Positions 49,180 through 58,471 are shown, counted from the stretch's first letter. The stretch: DNA of 64,000 nucleotides from Magnetospirillum fulvum (GCF_900108475.1 NZ_FNWO01000012.1:90009-154008), one strand, 5' to 3'. Numbers and translations: made by a program. The notes: generated by a model from the letters alone, not told the origin.

Positions 49180-49977
49180 ATGGCGGGGTTGATGGCCGAA
49201 ATCCGTGAGACACCGGTCGCTCCGGACAGTCTGGCCCTGTGGTTCCTCGGCCAGAACGGCTGGATCGTCAAATCGCCTGGCGGAACCGTGGTGGCGGTCG
49301 ATCCCTATCTGTCGGATTCGTGCAATCCCTCCTGGCGCGGGCTTGATTTCGCCCGTCAGGTGCCGACCCCGATCGCGCCCGCCGAGTTGGAAGCCGATCT
49401 GCTGGTCTGTACCCATTCTCACCACGATCACGCCGATCCCGACACGTTGGCCTTCTGTGCGGCGTCGGGGCGGGTGAGCGGCTTCGCCGGACCGGGCGAC
49501 ACCCAGACGGTGTTCGCTCAGGTCGGGATTGACGAAACCCGGTGCGACCTGCTGTGGCCTAACCGGGTGATCGAACAGGGGGATTTGCGCCTGACCGGCA
49601 CCTTCGCCCTGCCGACCGATGCGGGCGATCTGACCCATATCGGCCTGCTGATCCAGGCGGGCAGTGGGCCGAAATTGTGGATCACCGGCGATACCGGCTG
49701 GTGCGATCTGCTGGCCGAGGCCGGTCTGAAGCATCTTCCCGACGCGGTGTGCGTCCCGATCAATGGCGGCTATGCCAACCTGTCGCACTGGCAGGCGGCC
49801 GAGCTGATCCGCCGGGTCGGACCGGCGGTGGCGATGCCCTGTCACTGGGACATGTTCGCCGACAATAGCTGTGCGCCGCATATGTTCGAGGCCTCGTTGA
49901 CCGTCAAGGGTCTGCGCCACCTCTATCATCTGCCGGTCCATGGTCGGCGGATCGTGATCGATTGCTGGCGGCGCTAG
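49180..49977 (+). CDS. Metallo-beta-lactamase-fold hydrolase (UlaG-like)
   Basis: 265 residues. The metal-binding THSHHDHADPDTLAF (about 82-96) is the HxHxDH motif; LWITGDTGWCDLL supplies the bridging Asp and AMPCHWDMFADN a further His. N-terminal WFLGQNGWIVKSPGGTVVAV fits the UlaG/L-ascorbate-6-phosphate lactonase branch, but no ascorbate genes are nearby, so the substrate is open. A cytoplasmic protein with no signal peptide. Confidence 0.85.
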   Translation: MAGLMAEIRETPVAPDSLALWFLGQNGWIVKSPGGTVVAVDPYLSDSCNPSWRGLDFARQVPTPIAPAELEADLLVCTHSHHDHADPDTLAFCAASGRVSGFAGPGDTQTVFAQVGIDETRCDLLWPNRVIEQGDLRLTGTFALPTDAGDLTHIGLLIQAGSGPKLWITGDTGWCDLLAEAGLKHLPDAVCVPINGGYANLSHWQAAELIRRVGPAVAMPCHWDMFADNSCAPHMFEASLTVKGLRHLYHLPVHGRRIVIDCWRR

Positions 49978-49980
49978 GGT

Positions 49981-50637
49981 TTAGCGCGGATAGACGTGAA
50001 TCTGGACCCGGCGGTTGATCGCCTGATTTTCCGGATAGGCGCGCCCGGTGTCGCTGCGGTTGGGAACACGCGGCGCGGTATCGGCATAAGCGGCGATCTT
50101 CATCCGCGGCTGCTCGATGCCCAGCTCGTTTAACAGCTTCAGTGTCGCCAGGGCGCGGGCCGCCGACAGATCCCAATTGCTGGGATATTGCGGGGTTCGG
50201 ACCGGGGTGTCGTCGGTGTGGCCCTGAATCTCGATCTGATAGCCGGTAAAGCGTGGCTGGCCCAGGGTGGCCGAGATCTCTTTCATCACCGGACGGATTT
50301 CGGGACGGATGTCGGCCGATCCGGGCTGGAACATCGTTCCGCTGGCAAGGTTGAGCACGATTCCGCGATCGTCACGTCCGATATCGACCGATTCATCGAC
50401 CCCGGCTCCGGCGACCGCGCCCAGCAATTCGCTGCGTAAATCCTGAAGCGGCTTGGTGACCTCGCGGTTGCCGATGTCGCGGGCCATGCCCGATTGCACT
50501 TCCTCGTATTTGTTGGCGTCGATCTTCGACATCGAGACCAGGATGATGAAGAAGGCCATAATCAGGGTGATCATGTCGGCGTAGGAGAGCAGCCAATCCT
50601 CCAGCGGCTCTTCGTTCTTTTTTTCGAACCGGCTCAT
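49981..50637 (-). CDS. motB: Flagellar stator protein MotB (PomB-like)
   Basis: 218 residues. One N-terminal transmembrane helix with the ion-binding Asp in WLLSYADMITLIMAFFIILV, a plug/linker, then an OmpA-type peptidoglycan-binding domain (YQIEIQGHTDDTPVRTPQYP; SNWDLSAARALATLKLLNEL; NRRVQIHVYP). The helix pattern and following SMSKID resemble the PomB group more than the proton-type MotB. Transcribed after motA. Confidence 0.9.
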   Translation of the reverse strand: MSRFEKKNEEPLEDWLLSYADMITLIMAFFIILVSMSKIDANKYEEVQSGMARDIGNREVTKPLQDLRSELLGAVAGAGVDESVDIGRDDRGIVLNLASGTMFQPGSADIRPEIRPVMKEISATLGQPRFTGYQIEIQGHTDDTPVRTPQYPSNWDLSAARALATLKLLNELGIEQPRMKIAAYADTAPRVPNRSDTGRAYPENQAINRRVQIHVYPR

Positions 50638-50655
50638 CGGTCTGGCCCTCCCGCT

Positions 50656-51450
50656 CTATCGCCTGATCTTGTCGATGTCGAAATGGATCGCGGGATCGAG
50701 GTAGGAATTCATCGCGTCCTGGATGAAGCGGGGACTGCGCCGCTCGGCCAGCAGGGCCAGCCCTTCCGCCACCAGCATGTTGCGGAAGCGGATGATTGAT
50801 TCGCGCTGATGCGCCTTGTTCGCCGCCGGGGTCAGCACCATTCGGGCGAACAGAACGCCGTACAGAGTGCCGAGCAGGCCGACCGCCATTCCCGGCCCCA
50901 GCTTCGACGGGTCGGTGCCCATGTTGTCGAGCATCACCACCAGACCGACCAGGGTCGCGATCATGCCAAAGGCCGGGGCGTTGCTGGCCATGTATTTCAA
51001 GATGTCGGTGGGGACGACCTGTCGCTGGAACGTCGTTTCAATCTGGTTTTCCAGCAATTGCCGCACCTCGGCTCCGGTATAGCCGGTGATGACCAGATTG
51101 ACGCCGAAGGCGAGGAAGTTATCCTGGTTCTTGAGGTTGCGGGTGTCGGTTTCCAGCGCGGTGATGCCGCCCTTTTGCACCAGATAGCCCCAGCGGATCA
51201 CCCGCGCCACCTCGTTGGTCAGCATTTCGCGGGCGACCTTGGGCGAGAAGAAGATCGCCCGCAGCAGCCCCAGCGCCTGCTTGACGTACCGGGCCTCGAA
51301 GGCGACCAGCGTCGCGGCCAGGGTGCCGCCGATCACCATCATGAACCCGGTCAGGTGCAGGAAGATCCGCCCATTCGAGGTCGAGAGGGCGATCGCGCCG
51401 AAAAACAGCAGCAGGCTGAGAATGAACCCGATGACGGTTGGCAACGACAT
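50656..51450 (-). CDS. motA: Flagellar stator protein MotA (PomA-like)
   Basis: 264 residues, four transmembrane helices: 5-25, 32-52 and the pair near 150-200. NAPAFGMIATLVGLVVMLDN and GPGMAVGLLGTLYGVLFARM are the conserved TM3-TM4 region with the Pro residues used in torque generation. The large cytoplasmic loop (about 60-140) interacts with FliG. Upstream of motB, same operon. Confidence 0.92.
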   Translation of the reverse strand: MSLPTVIGFILSLLLFFGAIALSTSNGRIFLHLTGFMMVIGGTLAATLVAFEARYVKQALGLLRAIFFSPKVAREMLTNEVARVIRWGYLVQKGGITALETDTRNLKNQDNFLAFGVNLVITGYTGAEVRQLLENQIETTFQRQVVPTDILKYMASNAPAFGMIATLVGLVVMLDNMGTDPSKLGPGMAVGLLGTLYGVLFARMVLTPAANKAHQRESIIRFRNMLVAEGLALLAERRSPRFIQDAMNSYLDPAIHFDIDKIRR

Positions 51451-51663
51451 GTCGGCGTGATCCCCTCAAAGATCCTGGCCCGCGCGCTCGTCCGGGGCGA
51501 GGACATCATCTTGCGGCAAGACGGGGATTCGAGCAACCGGTGGGTCGTGGACGGCGGGCTGCCGCCCGTCCGAAATGGCCCCCGATCCGCCGCTCCGGCG
51601 TTGACAGCGGCGACGGGGTGTGGCGAAAGTCGCTTTTTTCGCATTTGTGCGAGGGTCATCCCC

Positions 51664-52935
51664 ATGTCCACCCCTACTCGCGTCGCCGTTGTCGGCCTTG
51701 GCTATGTCGGTCTGCCCCTGGCGGTAGCCCTGGCTCGCCATTTCCCGACCATCGGTCTCGACATCTCCACGTCGCGTATTGCCGAGCTTCAGCGCGGCTA
51801 TGACCGTACCGACGAGGTCGAGCCGTCGCGGCTGCGCGCCAGCACGTTGAAGCTGACCGCCGACTCAGCCGCGATTGCCGGGTTCGATGTGTTCATCGTC
51901 ACCGTGCCGACTCCGGTCGATGCCAATAACGAACCCGATTTGCGTCCGGTGATGAGTGCCTGCGGCACCGTCGGTCAGGCGATCCGCAAAGGCGCGGTGG
52001 TGGTGTTCGAAAGCACGGTCTATCCCGGTGTCACCGAGGATATCTGCGGCCCCGAACTGGAGCGGATCTCGGGCCTCAAATGCGGGGTCGATTTCTTCCT
52101 CGGCTACAGCCCCGAACGGATCAATCCGGGCGACCGCGAACATACCGTCGATCGGATCACCAAGGTCGTTGCCGGGCAGACGCCCGAGGTCACCGCGCTG
52201 CTGTCGCGTGTCTATGGCCGTGTCACCAGCGGCGGGGTGTTCGAGGCGGCGTCGATCCGGGTCGCCGAGGCGGCCAAGGTGATTGAGAACGCCCAGCGCG
52301 ACATCAACATCGCCTTCATCAACGAAGTGACGATGATCTTCCAGGCGCTGGGGGGGATTTCGATTCACGACGTGCTCGACGCCTCGGCGACGAAGTGGAA
52401 CTTCCTCAATTTCAAGCCGGGTCTGGTCGGCGGCCACTGCATCGGGGTCGATCCGTTCTACCTTGCCCGCTGTGCCCAGGATCACGGCCACCATCCCGAG
52501 ATCGTTCTGGCCGGGCGGCGGATCAATGACGGCATGGGCCGCTGGATCGCCGAGCGGGTCTCGGCCGGTCTCACCCCCGGGGCGCGGGTGCTGGTGCTGG
52601 GCCTGACCTTCAAGGAAAACGTCCCCGATCTGCGCAATTCCAAAGTGGTCGATGTGATCCGCAGCTTGCGCGATCTCGGTCATCAGGTCGATGTTCACGA
52701 CCCCTATGCCGACCCGGTCGAAGCCGAACACGAATATGGCGAGACCCTGATGCCCAGTCTGGATGGGGCCGGGGGCTATCAATGCGTGGTCGGAGCGGTG
52801 GCGCATGCCCCCTATGCCGCCTTTACCGCCGAAGCCTTCACCGCGCTGCTGTCCCCGAACGGGCTTGTCGCCGATATCAAGGGGATGTGGCGCGATCTCG
52901 ACCTGCCGAACGGTCTGAGGTCGTGGAGACTGTAA
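51664..52935 (+). CDS. UDP-N-acetylhexosamine/UDP-sugar dehydrogenase (TviB/WbpO type)
   Basis: 423 residues of the UDP-glucose/GDP-mannose dehydrogenase family. NAD motif VAVVGLGYVGLPLAVALARH at the N-terminus, TVPTPVDANNEPDL, YSPERINPGD, and the catalytic Cys in VGGHCIGVDPFYL (near 260). The TPVD and NPGD variants favour Vi-antigen-type UDP-GalNAc/GlcNAc dehydrogenases over Ugd. Makes a uronic-acid precursor for a surface polysaccharide, but no other polysaccharide gene is adjacent. A longer open frame to 50809 is antisense to motA and not real. Confidence 0.88.
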   Translation: MSTPTRVAVVGLGYVGLPLAVALARHFPTIGLDISTSRIAELQRGYDRTDEVEPSRLRASTLKLTADSAAIAGFDVFIVTVPTPVDANNEPDLRPVMSACGTVGQAIRKGAVVVFESTVYPGVTEDICGPELERISGLKCGVDFFLGYSPERINPGDREHTVDRITKVVAGQTPEVTALLSRVYGRVTSGGVFEAASIRVAEAAKVIENAQRDINIAFINEVTMIFQALGGISIHDVLDASATKWNFLNFKPGLVGGHCIGVDPFYLARCAQDHGHHPEIVLAGRRINDGMGRWIAERVSAGLTPGARVLVLGLTFKENVPDLRNSKVVDVIRSLRDLGHQVDVHDPYADPVEAEHEYGETLMPSLDGAGGYQCVVGAVAHAPYAAFTAEAFTALLSPNGLVADIKGMWRDLDLPNGLRSWRL

Positions 52936-52940
52936 TCGCC

Positions 52941-52968
52941 GGGGGAGGAAATCTGCATTTCCTCCCCC
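52941..52968 (+). terminator. Hairpin after the UDP-sugar dehydrogenase gene
   Basis: GGGGGAGGAAAT (52941-52952) pairs with ATTTCCTCCCCC (52957-52968), a 12-bp perfect stem with a 4-base loop. No T-run follows, so termination may be weak. Confidence 0.6.
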
Positions 52969-53014
52969 ACATCCCCCTCGCGCGCTTCGCGCTCTTGGTC
53001 TATCGTGCCGCCTC

Positions 53015-53779
53015 ATGACGACGAATCACTCTTCCGACAAACCCACCGGCACCACCCATTTCGGCTTCCGCACCGTGGCCGAAGAGGACAAGGTTGCCTT
53101 GGTCCGCGACGTGTTCGACTCGGTCGCGGGCAAGTACGACCTGATGAACGACCTGATGAGCGCCGGCATCCATCGTCTGTGGAAGTCCACCTTCCTCGAC
53201 ATGCTGCGTCCGCGCCCCGATCAGGTTCTTCTCGACGTCGGCGGCGGCACCGGTGACATCGCCTTCGGCTGGAAGAAGCGCGGCGGTGGCAAGGTCACGG
53301 TGTGCGACATCAACCGCGAGATGCTGTCGGTCGGTCGCGACCGCGCCGTCGATCGCAACCTGTCCTCGGGCGTCACCTGGGTCTGCGGCAACGCCGAATC
53401 CCTGCCGATCCCCGACCGCAGCGTCGATCGCTATACCATCGCCTTCTGTCTGCGTAACGTCACCCATTGGGAAAATGCGATCGCCGAGGCCTATCGGGTG
53501 CTGAAGCCGGGCGGGCGGTTCATGTGCCTGGAATTCAGCCATGTGATCGTGCCGGGTCTGAAGCAGGCCTATGACGCCTATTCGTTCAACGTGCTGCCGC
53601 GCGTCGGCGAATTGGTGACCGGCAACCGTGACGCCTACCAGTATCTGGTCGAAAGCATCCGCAAGTTCCCGCCCCAGGGCGAGCTGGCCGCGATGATCGG
53701 CGATGCCGGGTTCGAGCGGGTGACGGTGCGTAATCTGTCGGCCGGGATCGCCGCCATTCATTCCGGCTGGCGCGTGTGA
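53015..53779 (+). CDS. ubiE: Ubiquinone/menaquinone C-methyltransferase
   Basis: 254 residues. SAM-dependent ring C-methylation in ubiquinone synthesis. Family segments: FDSVAGKYDLMNDLMSAGIH (the UbiE signature), the SAM motif LLDVGGGTGDIAFGW, FCLRNVTHWENAIAEAYRVL, and YQYLVESIRKFPPQGELAAM. The start at 53015 is 80 bases after the previous gene. Its stop overlaps the ubiB start (GTGA). Confidence 0.96.
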   Translation: MTTNHSSDKPTGTTHFGFRTVAEEDKVALVRDVFDSVAGKYDLMNDLMSAGIHRLWKSTFLDMLRPRPDQVLLDVGGGTGDIAFGWKKRGGGKVTVCDINREMLSVGRDRAVDRNLSSGVTWVCGNAESLPIPDRSVDRYTIAFCLRNVTHWENAIAEAYRVLKPGGRFMCLEFSHVIVPGLKQAYDAYSFNVLPRVGELVTGNRDAYQYLVESIRKFPPQGELAAMIGDAGFERVTVRNLSAGIAAIHSGWRV

Positions 53780-55344
53780 TCAGAGCAGGACGCAACCTCC
53801 ACCGTCTGGTTTCGATTGCCCGGGTGCTGGCGCGCCACGATGCGCTGTTCCTGATCGAGGAAGCCTTTCCGCTGGCCCGGCTGTTGTCCTGGCCGCTCAA
53901 GGTACGGCTTATTCCGCGCTCCCGCCGCCGCCGCAAGGCCGAGGCGGGGCTGCGGCCGGGCCAGAGACTGACGGCGGCACTGACCGAACTGGGACCGTCC
54001 TTCATTAAATTGGGTCAGGCGCTATCGACCCGCGCCGATCTGCTGGGCGAGCAGATGGCGGCCGATCTGTCGGGATTGCAGGACCAGCTCCCGCCGTTCC
54101 CCGCCGCCGATGCACGGCGGATCATCGAAGAGGAACTGGGCGCGCCGATCAGCAGCCTTTATTCCAGCTTCGACGATGTTCCGGTCGCGGCGGCCTCGAT
54201 CGCTCAGGTCCATTTTGCGGTCACCCTCGACGGCCGCGAAGTCGCGGTCAAGGTGCTGCGCCCCGGCGTCGATGCCAAGTTCCGCCGCGATATCGAACTG
54301 TTGACCTGGCTGGCCGAAGGGGCCGAGCGGACCGTGCCGCGTCTGCGCCGGTTGAAGCCGCTGGAGACGGTCAAGACCTTTGAGGATTCGATCGCGCTGG
54401 AGATGGACCTCCGCTTCGAAGCGGCGGCGGCGGCCGAACTGGCCGAGAATTTCCAGGACGACGACAGCTTCCGCGTGCCGCAGGTCGATTGGCTGCGCAC
54501 CGCCCGGCGGGTGATGACGCTGGAGCGGGTTCACGGCATTCCGGTCGATGAGCGCGACCTGCTGCTGCGGGCCGGGCACGACCCGATCGAGATTCTGGGC
54601 AAGGCGGCGCGGGCCTTCTTCCATCAGGTGTTCCGCGACGGCTTCTTCCACGCCGATATGCATCCGGGCAATCTGTTCGTCGATGCCGACGGCAATCTGG
54701 TCGCGGTCGATTTCGGCATCATGGGCCGGGTCGATAAGCCGACGCGGCGCTTCCTGGGCGAGATGCTGCTGGGCTTCCTCTCCGGCGATTATCGCAAGGT
54801 GGCCGAAGTTCATTTCGCCGCCGGGTATGTTCCCGCCGATCAGTCGATCGACGCGTTCACCCAGGCCTGCCGCTCGATCGCCGAGCCGATCCTGGGCCGT
54901 CCGATGCAAGAAATCTCGATTGCCCGGCTGCTGGGACAATTGTTCCAGATCACCGAGACCTTCGAGATGGAGACTCAGCCCCAGCTTCTGCTGTTGCAGA
55001 AAAGCATGCTGGTGGCCGAAGGGGTTGGTCGCAACCTCGATGCCAACGTCAATATGTGGCTGCTGGCCCAGCCGTTGATCGAGGATTGGATGCGCGCCCA
55101 TCTGGGGCCGGAAGCCCGCGTCCGCGAGGCGGTGGGCACCGTGCTCAGTTCGATCGAGCGCCTGCCGCGTCTGTTGCAGGAAGCCGAGCGGACCCAGGCG
55201 ATGATGTCGGGCCAGGGGCTGCGGCTTCATCCCGACACGGTGCGGGCGATCTTCGGCGATCAGCGCAGGCGGCGTCCGCTGGCGGCGCTGTTGCCGTGGG
55301 TGATTGCCGCCGCTCTGGCGGTGGCGTTGGTGATGAAGCCCTAG
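53776..55344 (+). CDS. ubiB: UbiB/ADCK-family atypical kinase-like protein
   Basis: 522 residues. GTG start at 53776 overlapping the ubiE stop. Diagnostic ADCK features: the KxGQ segment PSFIKLGQALSTRADLLGE, the Ala-rich loop PVAAASIAQVHFA, the Lys in VAVKVLRPGVDAKF, and the catalytic HADMHPGNLFV with DFGIMG. A hydrophobic C-terminal helix pair (LAALLPWVIAAALAVALVMK) anchors it to the membrane. Needed for ubiquinone synthesis; thought to extract lipid intermediates using ATP. Confidence 0.94.
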   Translation: MIRAGRNLHRLVSIARVLARHDALFLIEEAFPLARLLSWPLKVRLIPRSRRRRKAEAGLRPGQRLTAALTELGPSFIKLGQALSTRADLLGEQMAADLSGLQDQLPPFPAADARRIIEEELGAPISSLYSSFDDVPVAAASIAQVHFAVTLDGREVAVKVLRPGVDAKFRRDIELLTWLAEGAERTVPRLRRLKPLETVKTFEDSIALEMDLRFEAAAAAELAENFQDDDSFRVPQVDWLRTARRVMTLERVHGIPVDERDLLLRAGHDPIEILGKAARAFFHQVFRDGFFHADMHPGNLFVDADGNLVAVDFGIMGRVDKPTRRFLGEMLLGFLSGDYRKVAEVHFAAGYVPADQSIDAFTQACRSIAEPILGRPMQEISIARLLGQLFQITETFEMETQPQLLLLQKSMLVAEGVGRNLDANVNMWLLAQPLIEDWMRAHLGPEARVREAVGTVLSSIERLPRLLQEAERTQAMMSGQGLRLHPDTVRAIFGDQRRRRPLAALLPWVIAAALAVALVMKP

Positions 55345-55415
55345 GAATAAGCCACTCTCGGACGGTCCTTGCTGTGTTGTCCGGCACCGCGAGGCCGGTC
55401 GAGTGTCGGCTTTTT

Positions 55416-55442
55416 CGCATTTGACATATGCGTTTTACGCAT
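55416..55442 (+). promoter_or_regulatory. Operator-like overlapping palindromes with TTGACA upstream of lldD
   Basis: CGCAT (55416-55420), ATGCG (55428-55432) and CGCAT (55438-55442) alternate, giving two overlapping inverted repeats. TTGACA at 55421-55426 lies inside the first. A good -10 is not visible at the usual spacing, so an activator-dependent promoter or operator is plausible. Confidence 0.45.
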
Positions 55443-55443
55443 T

Positions 55444-55506
55444 GATCCTGGCCTGAAACCAAAGCGGTCCCGCTGAAACGGGGTGACGCGCTGGGAGGCC
55501 AGGATC
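55444..55506 (+). promoter_or_regulatory. Hairpin leader covering the lldD ribosome site region
   Basis: GATCCTGGCCT (55444-55454) pairs perfectly with AGGCCAGGATC (55496-55506), which ends at the base before the lldD ATG. The ribosome site GGGAGG (55492-55497) is at the stem foot. The 41 bases inside can form CCCG/CGGG and AGCG/CGCT stems. The arrangement could gate translation. Confidence 0.5.
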
Positions 55507-56649
55507 ATGATCATTTCCTCGTCACTGGATTACCGGGAAGCGGCGCGGCGGCGGTTGCCGCCGTTCCTGTTCCATTACATCGACGGCGGTGCCTATGCCG
55601 AGGTCACCCTGCGTCGCAATGTCGAAGACCTCGCGCACCTGGCGCTCCGGCAGCGGGTGTTGAAGGCGATCGGCGAGGTGGACATCTCGACCCGGTTGTT
55701 CGACCAGGATCTGGCAATGCCGGTCAGCCTTGCTCCGGTCGGTTTGACCGGGATGTATGCGCGCCGGGGCGAGGTGCAGGCGGCTCGGGCCGCGACCCGC
55801 AAGGGCATTCCCTTTACCCTGTCCACCGTGTCGGTCTGCCCGATCGAAGAGGTCCAGGCCCAGGTCGATCGGCCGATCTGGTTCCAGTTGTATGTCTTGA
55901 AGGACCGGGGCTTCATGCGCAACGTGCTGGAGCGGGCCTGGGCGGTCGGCATCCGCACGTTGGTGTTCACGGTGGATATGCCGGTGCCGGGGGCGCGCTA
56001 TCGCGATGCTCATTCCGGGATGTCCGGTCCTCACGCGGGGCTGCGGCGGATGATCCAGTCCGTGCTGCATCCGGCCTGGGCTTTCGATGTCGGCCTTAAC
56101 GGGCGACCGCACGATCTGGGCAACATTTCGGCTTTTCGCGGCCAGCCGACCAAACTCAACGATTATGTCGGCTGGCTTGGGTCGAATTTCGATCCGTCGA
56201 TCGGCTGGGCCGACCTGCAATGGATTCGTGATTTCTGGCAGGGGCCGATGGTGATCAAGGGCATCCTTGATCCCGATGACGCTCGTGACGCGGTGCGGTT
56301 CGGTGCCAACGGCATCGTGGTTTCGAACCATGGCGGACGCCAGCTTGACGGGGTGTTGTCGTCCGCCCGTGCCTTGCCAGCGATTGCCGATGCCGTCAAA
56401 GGCAAGCTGACCATTCTGGCGGATTCCGGCATCCGCTCCGGCCTCGACGTGGTGCGGATGCTGGCCCTTGGCGCCGACGGGGTGATGCTGGGCCGGGCCT
56501 ACGCCTATGCTCTTGCCGCCGAGGGGCAGCGCGGGGTCGAGACCCTGCTCGATCTGATCGCCAAGGAAATGCGGGTGGCGATGACCCTCACCGGGGCCAG
56601 GACAATCGCCGACATCTCCGGCGACAGTCTGGTCCAGGCGGGCATTTAA
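55507..56649 (+). CDS. lldD: L-lactate dehydrogenase (FMN-dependent, quinone-linked)
   Basis: 380 residues. Oxidises L-lactate to pyruvate at the membrane. Very close to the E. coli LldD type: [20 protein letters not shown], the [17 protein letters not shown] block, [34 protein letters not shown], and the active site [20 protein letters not shown] with FMN-binding Lys in MVIKGILDP. Slightly shorter at the C-terminus than E. coli (ends DSLVQAGI). The start at 55507 is fixed by this similarity. Ribosome access may be controlled by the hairpin directly upstream. Confidence 0.95.
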   Translation: MIISSSLDYREAARRRLPPFLFHYIDGGAYAEVTLRRNVEDLAHLALRQRVLKAIGEVDISTRLFDQDLAMPVSLAPVGLTGMYARRGEVQAARAATRKGIPFTLSTVSVCPIEEVQAQVDRPIWFQLYVLKDRGFMRNVLERAWAVGIRTLVFTVDMPVPGARYRDAHSGMSGPHAGLRRMIQSVLHPAWAFDVGLNGRPHDLGNISAFRGQPTKLNDYVGWLGSNFDPSIGWADLQWIRDFWQGPMVIKGILDPDDARDAVRFGANGIVVSNHGGRQLDGVLSSARALPAIADAVKGKLTILADSGIRSGLDVVRMLALGADGVMLGRAYAYALAAEGQRGVETLLDLIAKEMRVAMTLTGARTIADISGDSLVQAGI

Positions 56650-56664
56650 GGCGAAGGCTTCGAG

Positions 56665-57438
56665 TCAGAACACGTCCTTGCGCCGCCGCAACTCGGCCAG
56701 CACCCGCACCGGGTCGGTGCCGGGCTCCATCCCCACCGCACGGGCGACGGTGGGCTCGTCGGCGCGCAGGAACGGGTTGGCGGCCCGTTCGCTGGCGAGG
56801 GTGCTGGGCAGGGTCGGCTTTCCCTTCGCCCGCTGCGCCTCGACCTCGTCCAGACGGATCAGCAAAGCGCGGTTGTCGCGTTCGACCAGACGGGCGAAGC
56901 GCCCGTTGGCGGCGGTATATTCGTGACCGCAATAGACCAGCGTCTCGGGAGGCAGGTCGCGCAGCTTGCACAGCGAGGCCCACATCTCGGCGGCGGTGCC
57001 TTCGAACAGCCGCCCGCAGCCGAGCGAGAACAGCACGTCGCCGCAAAACAAGGCGTGGCTGTCGGGGAACCAGAAAGCGATGTGGTCGGTGGTGTGTCCC
57101 GGCACCGCCAGCACCATCGCGGCGGTCGAGCCAAGCATGAAGCTGTCGCGTTCGCCGACCTCAAGGGTCAAAGGCGGCAGCCGCGACGCGTCGCGCCCGG
57201 CACCGACCACGGCACAGCCGGTTTGGCGGACCAGATCGGCGGTGCCGCCGGTATGGTCGCCGTGATGATGGGTCAGCAGGATGTGGCTGAGGCTCCAGCC
57301 ACGGGCGGCCAGCCGCTCCAGCACCGGGGCGGCGGCTCCGGGATCGACCGCCGCGGTGGCCCCGCTAAGAGGCTCGTGCAGCAGGTAGACGTAATTATCG
57401 GTCAGGACGGGGACGATCTCGACGACGAGCTTGGCCAT
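56665..57438 (-). CDS. gloB: Hydroxyacylglutathione hydrolase (glyoxalase II)
   Basis: 257 residues. Hydrolyses S-lactoylglutathione to D-lactate and glutathione. Metal motif LTHHHGDHTGG (THxHxDH), AVPGHTTDHIAFW, FCGDVLFSLGCGRLFEG and YCGHEYTAANGRFA are all typical; the C-terminal domain ends RRRKDVF. Start at 57438 (MAKLVVEIVPVLTDNYVYLL). Converges with lldD; the products of the two enzymes are both lactate-related, though this may be chance. Confidence 0.94.
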   Translation of the reverse strand: MAKLVVEIVPVLTDNYVYLLHEPLSGATAAVDPGAAAPVLERLAARGWSLSHILLTHHHGDHTGGTADLVRQTGCAVVGAGRDASRLPPLTLEVGERDSFMLGSTAAMVLAVPGHTTDHIAFWFPDSHALFCGDVLFSLGCGRLFEGTAAEMWASLCKLRDLPPETLVYCGHEYTAANGRFARLVERDNRALLIRLDEVEAQRAKGKPTLPSTLASERAANPFLRADEPTVARAVGMEPGTDPVRVLAELRRRKDVF

Positions 57439-57524
57439 GATGCCCTCGCGCGGATGAACACCGGGACGTTGTAGCACCGGTTCCGGGAAACGCCTATCGT
57501 GATGGGGCGTGGTTCGGAAAAGTG

Positions 57525-57645
57525 ATACCGGCGAACTTTTGAGTCCCATGTTCGCCGGTATCTTGCCGCCATTGCGGCGGCGGCCAAGGGCGCGGATGCG
57601 CCCGCCCGGCGAGGGACGGTAGGTGGGGCAATTCATTGGCCCACC
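57525..57645 (+). repeat. Structured repeat element, copy 2 (53-bp core)
   Basis: Stem 57525-57536 with 57550-57561 (same TACCGGCGA/TCGCCGGTA arms as copy 1, longer loop). Then the identical core 57565-57617, containing GGGCGC (57588-57593) with GCGCCC (57598-57603). The last stem GGTGGGGCAA (57622-57631) faces TTGGCCCACC (57636-57645) with one mismatch. It lies directly ahead of the ribosome site (AAGGAGG) of the methyltransferase gene, so here it would be in a 5' leader. Confidence 0.75.
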
Positions 57646-57667
57646 GGAATTAAGGAGGACGCAGGGA

Positions 57668-58471
57668 ATGACCGAGGGGATGTCCTGTTCGCCGATGTGG
57701 AGCGATGTCGTTGATCTGCGCGATTTCTACGCGACCGGGTTGGGGCAGACGACACGGCGGCTGATCGGACGACAGATCCGGCTGTTCTGGCCCGACGTCA
57801 GCGGGCTGCGCCTGCTCGGGCTGGGCTTTGCCACGCCCTATCTGCGGGTGTTCCTGGGCGAGGCGGAGCGGGTGATCGCGCTGATGCCCGCCAGCCAAGG
57901 CGTGCTGCCCTGGCCGCCGGACGGGCCGGGCCTGACCGCGCTGGCCGACGAAACCGATCTGCCGCTGCCCGACCGCTCGATCGACCGCATCTTGATGGTT
58001 CATACCCTGGAAGGGGCCGAGCAGGTCCGGGTCGTGATGCGCGAGGCGTGGCGGGTGCTGGCCGATGGCGGGCGGCTGGTCGTCGTCGTTCCCAACCGGC
58101 GGGGCATCTGGTCGCGGCTGGAACGCACGCCGTTCGGCAACGGACGACCCTTTACGATGGGGCAACTGACCCGGCTGCTGCGCGACAATATGTTCACGCC
58201 GTTGCACCGGGCTTCGGCGCTGTTCCTGCCGCCCTGTACCACGCCGATGCTGCTCCGGACCGCTCCGGCGCTGGAACGGATCGGGCAACGCTGGTGCGAG
58301 GCGTTCGGCGGGGTGGTGATGATCGAAGCGGCCAAGCAGATCTATGCCGGGGCCGCCGGGCGCGAAAGCCGCAACGGGCGGCGCGCCTATCTGCCGGTGG
58401 CGCAGGGGTTGCCCCGGACAATCGGTCCCGCCCGGCCCCGCGTCCTGACCGAAGGCGAAAAACGCTCTTGA
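57668..58471 (+). CDS. Class I SAM-dependent methyltransferase-like protein
   Basis: 267 residues. The start at 57668 has AAGGAGG 10 bases upstream. Methyltransferase-11-like pattern: LLGLGFATPYLRVFLGEAER (a weakened SAM motif I without the usual Glu/Asp-x-Gly-x-Gly), LPLPDRSIDRILMVHTLEGA (motif IV region) and EAWRVLADGGRLVVVVPNRR (post-motif). The eroded motif I leaves activity uncertain. The C-terminal 80 residues are basic. Target unknown. Preceded by copy 2 of the structured repeat. Confidence 0.8.
   Translation: MTEGMSCSPMWSDVVDLRDFYATGLGQTTRRLIGRQIRLFWPDVSGLRLLGLGFATPYLRVFLGEAERVIALMPASQGVLPWPPDGPGLTALADETDLPLPDRSIDRILMVHTLEGAEQVRVVMREAWRVLADGGRLVVVVPNRRGIWSRLERTPFGNGRPFTMGQLTRLLRDNMFTPLHRASALFLPPCTTPMLLRTAPALERIGQRWCEAFGGVVMIEAAKQIYAGAAGRESRNGRRAYLPVAQGLPRTIGPARPRVLTEGEKRS

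Noticed and set aside
50809..51663. 285-codon N-terminal extension of the UDP-sugar dehydrogenase
   Set aside because: It is antisense to motA and the NAD-binding motif starts immediately after ATG 51664.
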